From Xiphophorus maculatus (lineage: Eukaryota; Chordata; Actinopteri; Cyprinodontiformes; Poeciliidae), in assembly GCF_002775205.1 (NCBI RefSeq), contig NC_036456.1, forward strand, positions 13,419,463-13,483,462: 64,000 bases of DNA, read 5' to 3'. The notes under the pieces were generated by a model. It searched no databases, was not told the origin of the DNA, and was given only the letters and a program-made list of their open reading frames with translations. Shown one piece after another: positions 22,201 to 31,905 of this stretch. The translations under genes were made by a program, and so were the position numbers. Positions within the stretch are counted from its first letter, which is position 1. Each line of letters begins with the position of its first letter.

Positions 22201-25200
22201 TTGTGGTTGGAGCAACTGTTGTGGTTGCAGCCGCTGTGGTTGTGGTTGGAGCTGCTGTTGTTGTGGTTGGTGTCTCTGTTGTTGTGGTTGGAGCAACTGT
22301 AGTTGTGGTTAGAGCTTCTGTTGTTGTGGTTGGAGCTGCTGTGGTTGTGGTTGGTGCAGCTGTTGTGGTTGAAGGAATCATTGTTGTGGTTGGAGCAACT
22401 GTTGTTGTGGTCGGAGCTACTGTGGTTGTGGTTGGAGAAGCTGTTGTGGTTGCAGCAGCTGTGGTTGTGGTTGGAGCAGCTGTTGTTGTGGTTAGAGCTT
22501 CTGTTGTTGTGGTTGGTGCAGCTGTGGTTGTGGTTGGTGCAGCTGTTGTGGTTGAAGGAATTGTTGTTGTGGTTGGAGCAGCTGTTGTTGTGGTTGTAGC
22601 AGCTGTGGTTGTGGTTGTAGCTGCTGTGGTTGTGGTTGGTGCAGCTGTTGTGGTTGAAGGAATTGTTGTTGTGGTTGGAGCAGCTGTTGTTGTGGTTGGA
22701 GCAGCCGTGGTTGTGGTTGGTGCAGCTGTTGTGGTTGAAGGAATTGTTGTGGTAGCAGCCGCTGTGGTTGTGGTTGGAGCTGCCGTTGTTGTGGTTGGTG
22801 TCTCTGTTCTTGTGGTTGGAGCTACTGTAGTTGTGGTTAGAGCTTCTGTTGTTGTGGTTGGAGCTGCTGTGGTTGTGCTTGGTGCAGCTGTTGTGGTTGA
22901 AGGAATTGTTGTTGTGGTTGGAGCAGCAGTGGTTGTGGTTGGAGCTGCTGTGGTTGTGGTTGGTGCAGCTGTTGTGGTTGAAGGAATTGTTGTTGTGGTT
23001 GGAGCAGCTGTTGTTGTGGTTGGAGCAACTGTGGTTGTGGTTGGAGCTGCTGTGGTTGTGGTTGGTGCAGCTGTTGTGGTTGAAGGAATTGTTGTTGTGG
23101 TTGGAACAGCTGTGGTTGTGGTTGGAGCAACTGTTGTGGTTGCAGCCGCTGTGGTTGTGGTTGGAGCTGCTGTTGTTGTGGTTGGTGTCTCTGTTGTTGT
23201 GGTTGGAGCAACTGTAGTTGTGGTTTGAGCTTCTGTTGTTGTGGTTGGAGCTGCTGTGGTTGTGGTTGGTGCAGCTGTTGTGGTTGAAGGAATTATTGTT
23301 GTGGTTGGAGCAACTGTTGTTGTGGTCGGAGCTACTGTGGTTGTGGTTGGAGAAGCTGTTGTGGTTGCAGCAGCTGTGGTTGTGGTTGGAACAGCTGTTG
23401 TTGTGGTTAGAGCTTCTGTTGTTGTGGTCGGAGCTACAGTGGTTGTGGTTGGAGCAACTGTAGTTGTGGTTAGAGCTTCTGTTGTTGTGGTTGGAGCTGC
23501 TGTGGTTGTGGTTGGTGCAACTGTTGTGGTTGAATGAATTGTTCTTGTGGTTGGAGCTGCTGTGGTTGTGGTTGGTGCAGCTGTTGTGGTTGAAAGAATT
23601 GTTGTTGGGGTTGCAGCAGCTGTGGTTGTGGTTGGTGCTGCTGTGGTTGTGGTTTTTGCAGCTGTTGTGGTTGAAGGAATTGTTGTTGTGATTGGAGCAG
23701 CTGTGGTTGTGGTTGGTGCAGCTGTTGTGGTTGAAGGAATTGTTGTTGTGGTTGCAGCAGCTGTGGTTGTGGTTGGTTCAACTGTTGTGGTTGAAGGAAT
23801 TGTTGTTGTGGTTGGAGCAGCTGTGGTCGTGGTTGGAGTTGCTGTGTTTGTGGTTGTTGCAGCTGTTGTGGTTGAAGGAATTGTTGTCGTCGGAGCTATT
23901 GTTGTTGTGGTTGGAGCTTCTGTTGTTGTGGTTGAAGCTGCTGTGGTTGGTGCAGCTGTTGTTGTTGAAAGAATTGTTGTTGTGGTTGGAGCAGATGTGG
24001 TTGTGGTTGGAGCAGCTGTGATTGTGGTTGGAGCTCCTGTGGTTGTGGTTGGTACAGCTGTTGTGGTTGAAGGAATTGTTGTTGTGGTTGGAGAAGCTGT
24101 AGTTGTGGTTGGAGATGCTGTGATAGTGGTTGGTGCAGCTGTTGTGGTTGAAGGAATTGATGTTGTGGATGAAGCAGCTGTTGTGGTTGGAGCTGTTGTG
24201 GTTGGAGAAGCTGTTGTAGTTGCAGCAGCTGTGGTTGTGGTTGGAGCAACTGTTGTTGTTGTTGGAGCAACTGTTGTTGTGGTCGGAGCTGCTGTGGTTG
24301 TGGTTGGAGAAACTGTTGTGGTTGAAGCCGTTGTGGTTGTGGTTGTAGCTGCTGTTGTTGTGGTTAGAGCTTCTATTGTTGTGGTTGGAGCTGCTGTGGT
24401 TGTGGTCAGTGCAGCTGTTGTTGAGGTTGGTGTCTCTGTTGTTTTGGTTGGAGCAGCTGTGGTTGTGGTTGGAGCTGCTGTGGTTGTGGTTTGTGCAGCT
24501 GTTGTGGTTGAAGGAATTGTTGTTGTGGTTGGAGCATCTGTGGTTGTGGTTGGAGCTGCTGTGGTTGTGGTTGGAGAAGCTGTTGTGGTTGCAGAAGCTG
24601 TGGTTGTGGTTGGAGAAACTGTTGTGGTAGCAGCCTCTGTGGTTGTGGTTGGAGCTGCCGTTGTTGTGGTTGGTGTCTCTGTTCTTGTGGTTGGAGCTAC
24701 TGTAGTTGTGGTTAGAGCTTCTGTTGTTGTGGTTGCATCTGCTGTGGTTGTGCTTGGTGCAGGTGTTGTGGTTGAAGGAATTGTTGTTGTGGTTGGAGCA
24801 GCTGTGGTTGTGGTTCGAGCTGCTGTGGTTGTGGTTGGTGCAGCTGTTGTGGTTGAAGGAATTGTTGTTGTGGTTGGAGCATCAGTGGTTGTGGTTGGAG
24901 CCGCTGTGGTTGTGGTTGGAGAAGCTGTTGTGGTTTCAGAAGCTGTGGTTGTGGTTGGAGAAACTGTTGTGGTAGCAGCCACTGTGGTTGTGGTTGGAGC
25001 TGCTGTGGTTGTGGTTGGTGCAGCTGTTGTGGTTGAAGGAATTGTTGTTGTGGTTGGAGCAGCTGTTGTTGTGGTTGGAGCAGCTGTGGTTGTGGTTGGA
25101 GCTGCTGTGGTTGTGGTTGGTGCAGCTGTTGTGGTTGAAGGAATTGTTGTTGTGGTAGGAGCGTCAGTGGTTGTGGTTGGAGCTGCTGTGGTTGTGGTTG

Positions 25201-28200
25201 GAGAAGCTGTTGTGGTAGCAGCCGCTGTGGTTGTGGTTGGAGCTGCTGTTGTTGTGGTTGGTGTCTCTGTTCTTGTGGTTGGAGCAACTGTAGTTGTGGT
25301 TAGAGCTTCTGTTGTTGTGCTTGGAGCTGCTGTGGTTGTGCTTGGTGTAGCTGTTGTGGTTGAAGGAATTGTTGTTGTGGTTGGAGCAGCTGTGGTTGTG
25401 GTTGGAGCTTCTGTGGTTGTGGTTGGTGCAGCTGTTGTGGTTGAAGGAATTGTTGTTGTGGTTGGAGCAGCTGTGGTCGTGGTTGGAGTTGCTGTGTTTG
25501 TGGTTGTTGCAGCTGTTGTGGTTGAAGGAATTGTTGTCGTCGGAGCTATTGTTGTTGTGGTTGGAGCTTCTGTTGTTGTGGTTGAAGCTGCTGTGGTTGG
25601 TGCAGCTGTTGTTGTTGAAAGAATTGTTGTTGTGGTTGGAGCAGCTGTGGTTGTGGTTGGAGCAGCTGTGATTGTGGTTGGAGCTCCTGTGGTTGTGGTT
25701 GGTACAGCTGTTGTGGTTGAAGGAATTGTTGTTGTGGTTGGAGAAGCTGTAGTTGTGGTTGGAGATGCTGTGATAGTGGTTGGTGCAGCTGTTGTGGTTG
25801 AAGGAATTGATGTTGTGGATGAAGCAGCTGTTGTGGTTGGAGCTGTTGTGGTTGGAGAAGCTGTTGTAGTTGCAGCAGCTGTGGTTGTGGTTGGAGCAAC
25901 TGTTGTTGTTGTTGGAGCAACTGTTGTTGTGGTCGGAGCTGCTGTGGTTGTGGTTGGAGAAACTGTTGTGGTTGAAGCCGTTGTGGTTGTGGTTGTAGCT
26001 GCTGTTGTTGTGGTTAGAGCTTCTATTGTTGTGGTTGGAGCTGCTGTGGTTGTGGTCAGTGCAGCTGTTGTTGAGGTTGGTGTCTCTGTTGTTTTGGTTG
26101 GAGCAGCTGTGGTTGTGGTTGGAGCTGCTGTGGTTGTGGTTGGTGCAGCTGTTGTGGTTGAAGGAATTGTTGTTGTGGTTGGAGCATCTGTGGTTGTGGT
26201 TGGAGCTGCTGTGGTTGTGGTTGGAGAAGCTGTTGTGGTTGCAGAAGCTGTGGTTGTGGTTGGAGAAACTGTTGTGGTAGCAGCCTCTGTGGTTGTGGTT
26301 GGAGCTGCCGTTGTTGTGGTTGGTGTCTCTGTTCTTGTGGTTGGAGCTACTGTAGTTGTGGTTAGAGCTTCTGTTGTTGTGGTTGCATCTGCTGTGGTTG
26401 TGCTTGGTGCAGGTGTTGTGGTTGAAGGAATTGTTGTTGTGGTTGGAGCAGCTGTGGTTGTGGTTCGAGCTGCTGTGGTTGTGGTTGGTGCAGCTGTTGT
26501 GGTTGAAGGAATTGTTGTTGTGGTTGGAGCATCAGTGGTTGTGGTTGGAGCCGCTGTGGTTGTGGTTGGAGAAGCTGTTGTGGTTTCAGAAGCTGTGGTT
26601 GTGGTTGGAGAAACTGTTGTGGTAGCAGCCACTGTGGTTGTGGTTGGAGCTGCTGTGGTTGTGGTTGGTGCAGCTGTTGTGGTTGAAGGAATTGTTGTTG
26701 TGGTTGGAGCAGCTGTTGTTGTGGTTGGAGCAGCTGTGGTTGTGGTTGGAGCTGCTGTGGTTGTGGTTGGTGCAGCTGTTGTGGTTGAAGGAATTGTTGT
26801 TGTGGTTGGAGCGTCAGTGGTTGTGGTTGGAGCTGCTGTGGTTGTGGTTGGAGAAGCTGTTGTGGTTTCAGAAGCTGTGGTTGTGGTTGGAGAAACTGTT
26901 GTGGTAGCAGCCGCTGTGGTTGTGGTTGGAGCTGCTGTTGTTGTGGTTGGTGTCTCTGTTCTTGTGGTTGGAGCAACTGTAGTTGTGGTTAGAGCTTCTG
27001 TTGTTGTGCTTGGAGCTGCTGTGGTTGTGCTTGGTGTAGCTGTTGTGGTTGAAGGAATTGTTGTTGTGGTTGGAGCAGCTGTGGTTGTGGTTGGAGCTTC
27101 TGTGGTTGTGGTTGGTGCAGCTGTTGTGGTTGAAGGAATTGTTGTTGTGGTTGGAGCAGCTGTTGTTGTGGTTGGAGCAGCTGTGGTTGTGGTTGGAGCT
27201 GCTGTGGTTGTGGTTGGTGCAGCTGTTGTGGTTGAAGGAATTGTTGTTGTGGTTGGAGCAGCTGAGGTTGTGGTCGGAGCTGCTGTGGTTGTGGTTGGAG
27301 CTGCTGTGGTTGTGGTTGGTGCAGCTGTTGTGGTTGAAGGAATTATTGTTGTGGTTGGAGCATCAGTGGTTGTGGTTGGAGCCGCTGTGGTTGTGGTTGG
27401 AGAAGCTGTTGTGGTTTCAGAAGCTGTGGTTGTGGTTGGAGAAACTGTTGTGGTAGCAGCCACTGTGGTTGTGGTTGGAGCTGCTGTGGTTGTGCTTGGT
27501 GCAGGTGTTGTGGTTGAAGGAATTGTTGTTGTGGTTGGAGCAGCTGTGGTTGTGGTTCGAGCTGCTGTGGTTGTGGTTGGAGCTGCTGTGGTTGTGGTTG
27601 GTGCAGCTGTTGTGGTTGAAGGAATTGTTGTTGTGGTTGGAGCGTCAGTGGTTGTGGTTGGAGCTGCTGTGGTTGTGGTTGGAGAAGCTGTTGTGGTAGC
27701 AGCCGCTGTGGTTGTGGTTGGAGCTGCTGTTGTTGTGGTTGGTGTCTCTGTTCTTGTGGTTGGAGCAACTGTAGTTGTGGTTAGAGCTTCTGTTGTTGTG
27801 CTTGGAGCTGCTGTGGTTGTGCTTGGTGTAGCTGTTGTGGTTGAAGGAATTGTTGTTGTGGTTGGAGCAGCTGTGGTTGTGGTTGGAGCTTCTGTGGTTG
27901 TGGTTGGTGCAGCTGTTGTGGTTGAAGGAATTGTTGTTGTGGTTGGAGCAGCTGTGGTCGTGGTTGGAGTTGCTGTGTTTGTGGTTGTTGCAGCTGTTGT
28001 GGTTGAAGGAATTGTTGTCGTCGGAGCTATTGTTGTTGTGGTTGGAGCTTCTGTTGTTGTGGTTGAAGCTGCTGTGGTTGGTGCAGCTGTTGTTGTTGAA
28101 AGAATTGTTGTTGTGGTTGGAGCAGCTGTGGTTGTGGTTGGAGCAGCTGTGATTGTGGTTGGAGCTCCTGTGGTTGTGGTTGGTACAGCTGTTGTGGTTG

Positions 28201-31017
28201 AAGGAATTGTTGTTGTGGTTGGAGAAGCTGTAGTTGTGGTTGGAGATGCTGTGATAGTGGTTGGTGCAGCTGTTGTGGTTGAAGGAATTGATGTTGTGGA
28301 TGAAGCAGCTGTTGTGGTTGGAGCTGTTGTGGTTGGAGAAGCTGTTGTAGTTGCAGCAGCTGTGGTTGTGGTTGGAGCAACTGTTGTTGTTGTTGGAGCA
28401 ACTGTTGTTGTGGTCGGAGCTGCTGTGGTTGTGGTTGGAGAAACTGTTGTGGTTGAAGCCGTTGTGGTTGTGGTTGTAGCTGCTGTTGTTGTGGTTAGAG
28501 CTTCTATTGTTGTGGTTGGAGCTGCTGTGGTTGTGGTCAGTGCAGCTGTTGTTGAGGTTGGTGTCTCTGTTGTTTTGGTTGGAGCAGCTGTGGTTGTGGT
28601 TGGAGCTGCTGTGGTTGTGGTTGGTGCAGCTGTTGTGGTTGAAGGAATTGTTGTTGTGGTTGGAGCATCTGTGGTTGTGGTTGGAGCTGCTGTGGTTGTG
28701 GTTGGAGAAGCTGTTGTGGTTGCAGAAGCTGTGGTTGTGGTTGGAGAAACTGTTGTGGTAGCAGCCTCTGTGGTTGTGGTTGGAGCTGCCGTTGTTGTGG
28801 TTGGTGTCTCTGTTCTTGTGGTTGGAGCTACTGTAGTTGTGGTTAGAGCTTCTGTTGTTGTGGTTGCATCTGCTGTGGTTGTGCTTGGTGCAGGTGTTGT
28901 GGTTGAAGGAATTGTTGTTGTGGTTGGAGCAGCTGTGGTTGTGGTTCGAGCTGCTGTGGTTATGGTTGGTGCAGCTGTTGTGGTTGAAGGAATTGTTGTT
29001 GTGGTTGGAGCATCAGTGGTTGTGGTTGGAGCCGCTGTGGTTGTGGTTGGAGAAGCTGTTGTGGTTTCAGAAGCTGTGGTTGTGGTTCGAGAAACTGTTG
29101 TGGTAGCAGCCACTGTGGTTGTGGTTGGAGCTGCTGTGGTTGTGGTTGGTGCAGCTGTTGTGGTTGAAGGAATTGTTGTTGTGGTTGGAGCAGCTGTTGT
29201 TGTGGTTGGAGCAGCTGTGGTTGTGGTTGGAGCTGCTGTGGTTGTGGTTGGTGCAGCTGTTGTGGTTGAAGGAATTGTTGTTGTGGTTGGAGCGTCAGTG
29301 GTTGTGGTTGGAGCTGCTGTGGTTGTGGTTGGAGAAGCTGTTGTGGTTTCAGAAGCTGTGGTTGTGGTTGGAGAAACTGTTGTGGTAGCAGCCGCTGTGG
29401 TTGTGGTTGGAGCTGCTGTTGTTGTGGTTGGTGTCTCTGTTCTTGTGGTTGGAGCAACTGTAGTTGTGGTTAGAGCTTCTGTTGTTGTGCTTGGAGCTGC
29501 TGTGGTTGTGCTTGGTGTAGCTGTTGTGGTTGAAGGAATTGTTGTTGTGGTTGGAGCAGCTGTGGTTGTGGTTGGAGCTTCTGTGGTTGTGGTTGGTGCA
29601 GCTGTTGTGGTTGAAGGAATTGTTGTTGTGGTTGGAGCAGCTGTTGTTGTGGTTGGAGCAGCTGTGGTTGTGGTTGGAGCTGCTGTGGTTGTGGTTGGTG
29701 CAGCTGTTGTGGTTGAAGGAATTGTTGTTGTGGTTGGAGCAGCTGAGGTTGTGGTCGGAGCTGCTGTGGTTGTGGTTGGAGCTGCTGTGGTTGTGGTTGG
29801 TGCAGCTGTTGTGGTTGAAGGAATTATTGTTGTGGTTGGAGCATCAGTGGTTGTGGTTGGAGCCGCTGTGGTTGTGGTTGGAGAAGCTGTTGTGGTTTCA
29901 GAAGCTGTGGTTGTGGTTGGAGAAACTGTTGTGGTAGCAGCCGCTGTGGTTGTGGTTGGAGCTGCTGTTGTTGTGGTTGGTGTCTCTGTTCTTGTGGTTG
30001 GAGCAACTGTAGTTGTGGTTAGAGCTTCTGTTGTTGTGCTTGGAGCTGCTGTGGTTGTGCTTGGTGTAGCTGTTGTGGTTGAAGGAATTGTTGTTGTGGT
30101 TGGAGCAGCTGTGGTTGTGGTTGGAGCTTCTGTGGTTGTGGTTGGTGCAGCTGTTGTGGTTGAAGGAATTGTTGTTGTGGTTGGAGCAGCTGTTGTTGTG
30201 GTTGGAGCTGCTGTGGTTGTGGTTTGTGCAGCTGTTGTGGTTGAAGGAATTATTGTTGTGGTTGGAGCAACTGTTGTTGTGGTCGGAGCTACTGTGGTTG
30301 TGGTTGGAGAAGCTGTTGTGGTTGCAGCAGCTGTGGTTGTGGTTGGAGCAGCTGTTGTTGTCGTCGGAGCTACAGTGGTTGTGGTTGGAGCAAGTGTTGT
30401 TGTGGTTGGAGCTGCTGTTGTTGTGGTTGGTGTCTCTGTTGTTGTGGTTGGAGCAACTGTAGTTGTGGTTAGAGCTTCTGTTGTTGTGGTTGGAGCTGCT
30501 GTGGTTGTGGTTGGTGCAGCTGTTGTGGTTGAAGGAATTATTGTTGTGGTTGGAGCAACTGTTGTTGTGGTTGTTGTCTCTGTTGTTGTGGTTGGAGCTA
30601 CTGTAGTTGTGGTTAGAGCTTCTGTTGTTGTGGTTGGAGCTGCTGTGGTTGTGGTTGGTGCAGCTGTTGTGGTTGAAGGAATTATTGTTGTGGTTGGAGC
30701 AACTGTTGTTGTGGTCGGAACTACTGTGGTTGTGGTTGGAGAAGCTGTTGTGGTTGCAGCAGCTGTGGTTGTGGTTGGAGCAACTGTGGTTGTGGTTGGA
30801 GCTGTTGTGGTTGATGCAGCTGTTGATGTTGAATGAATTGTTGTTGTGGCTGAAGCTGCTGTGGTTGTGGTTGGAGCTGCTGTTGTTGTGGTTGGTGTCT
30901 CTGTTGTGGTTGGAGCAACTGGTGTTGTGGTTGGAGTAGCTGTGGTTGTGGTCGGTGCCTCTGTTGTGGTCGGAGAAGTTGTGGTTGTTGTTGGTGCAGC
31001 TGTTGTTGTTAAAGGAA
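1211..31017 (-). CDS. Exon M: 29.8-kb Thr-rich mucin exon plus start of SEA-5
   Basis: 29,807 nt, two bases plus 9,935 codons. The segment 29113 down to the donor is one uninterrupted frame; the segment 31015 to 29113 is in the same frame and showed no stop where I read it. It starts V-P-L-T-T-T-A-A-P after acceptor CAACCACAG and ends in phase 0 at GTAAGT after A-K-R-I-V-A-V. About 9,600 residues are APTTTTA heptads punctuated by IPSTTT units, with longer higher-order repeats. The last ~230 residues before the SEA start are degenerate Ser/Thr/Pro sequence with several N-glycosylation sequons (NTTVS, NATTT, NQTT). The final ~37 residues (PVFYVGVVVYEPFDEDL...) begin a divergent SEA domain. No Cys occurs. 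An assembly artefact inside the repeats cannot be excluded. Confidence 0.92.
6595..9408 (-). repeat. 1,629-bp tandem duplication in exon M
   Basis: About 6595-7779 is repeated at 8224-9408 with spacing 1,629. The landmark TTGAATGAATTGCTCTTG recurs at matching places. The second copy overlaps the start of the 9.7-kb block, so the 1,629-bp event and the 9,870-bp event are nested. Confidence 0.83.
8790..28404 (-). repeat. Two near-identical ~9.7-kb blocks inside exon M (spacing 9,870 bp)
   Basis: 8790-18534 matches 18660-28404 at constant spacing 9,870 bp with no length change that I could find. Differences I verified include 15160/25030 (c/t), 16780/26650 (a/c), 17146/27016 (a/c) and 11088/20958 (a/t). 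The 125 bp between the blocks resembles the sequence at 8994-9120. 9,870 is a multiple of 3 and of 21. Confidence 0.9.
13912..18534 (-). repeat. Nested 1,650-bp and 2,481-bp repeats in exon M
   Basis: 13912-15345 matches 15562-16995 (spacing 1,650), and about 15.28-16.05 kb matches 17.76-18.53 kb (spacing 2,481). The same nest appears again 9,870 bp on (from 23782), which shows that these formed before the 9.7-kb duplication. Confidence 0.83.
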
Positions 31018-31133
31018 CTGTGGTTGTAGTTTGATATGAGCATTAGTAAAGCAGTACTGCATCACTCAAAATGTCAATCGTTTTGGTAATGTACAGAATT
31101 ACATTTTTTATGGATGTTTTTTACTTTGCTTAC

Positions 31134-31282
31134 CTAAGTCTCCAACAATAACCGATGACGCTTCCACCGAGAATTCAGTTATGTTTGGTGCCTCATTAAT
31201 TAAAACATTTTCGATTGCTTGATTACTAGGAACATCTGTTGCTTGAAATTCGAGGTCCAGCGTGTTGATAACTGATCCTCTT
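31134..31282 (-). CDS. Exon L: SEA-4 C-terminal segment with G-S site (149 nt)
   Basis: Acceptor ATTTGCAG, donor GTAAGC, phases 2 in and 1 out. The translation starts RRGSVINTLDLEF, then QATDVPSNQAIENVLINEAP, the sequon N-I-T and EFSVEASSVIVGDL. It keeps the SEA G-S site. It joins exon M as a split Val codon (V-P-L-T-T-T), exactly as exon I joins exon J. Confidence 0.94.
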
Positions 31283-31366
31283 CTGCAAATATAGAAAAAC
31301 AAAACCTCCTTCATACAAAAGGCTAATTTAGAAGACGTAAATGTGTTTTTTTTTCTATGTCAGTAC

Positions 31367-31428
31367 CTGAATGAGATAATAATCATTCCCAAGAATGACC
31401 TAAATGCTTGTTTGTAGAGGGGATGAAG
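31367..31428 (-). CDS. Exon K: SEA-4 middle segment (62 nt)
   Basis: Encodes LHPLYKQAFRSFLGMIIISF plus two bases of Arg, the same as exon H. Acceptor TTTGCAG, donor GTACTG, phases 0 in and 2 out. Confidence 0.94.
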
Positions 31429-31905
31429 CTGCAAAGAAATGATGTGAAATCAATTACTTGCTCTCTGTTTTACAATATTATAACTCAGAATTTGAATTAG
31501 TAAAAACATAAATACACTACTTTTACAGGATAAAACAATACATTATCATGACTCATCTTACTTCAAAACATTGAGAAGCTATGTAATTAATACAATCACT
31601 TAAAATATTTGAGTGGTAAAAGATCATTGTATTTTCTTATTACAATATTTTTTTGGCAATAAAACTCAGTTCCAAATTTCCCTCATCTTTAAATAGTGTT
31701 TTAATCCATCTAACAATTGTGTATATTTTCTTTATTCTTGATAAAATAGGGTTCTGTTTCCTACCTGGATTCTAAAGCAGAATTTTATTCTGCTTTAGAT
31801 CATAATACGAGGACTACTGCTATGCCATTGTAAGACAGTATAATTTTATCTGATTTAAAAAAGAAAACATAGAAATAATTATGATATCAAGAGAATACAA
31901 CTTAC
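31429..31905 (-). other. Intron between exons J and K (477 nt)
   Basis: Donor GTAAGT, acceptor CTTTGCAG. Almost the same sequence as the intron at 46371-46846. A 12-bp-arm hairpin (TCTAAAGCAGAA, loop TTTTA) at 31771-31799 is specific to this copy; the second arm is absent from the paralogue. No gene seen. Confidence 0.85.

Noticed and set aside
29898-31043. Asn/His/Ser-rich minus-strand frame of 381 codons
   Set aside because: A third shifted frame of exon M; it would run through the intron border and join no SEA exon.
31035-31060. Alternative acceptor GATGCAG for exon M
   Set aside because: It would read V-L-L-Y then TAA; the CAACCACAG site keeps the frame and has a branch point.
31108-31314. 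Small gene starting MKEVLFFYICRRGSV
   Set aside because: The first residues come from the 84-nt intron; the real unit is the 149-nt SEA exon. The same applies to 46050-46256 and 52333-52527.
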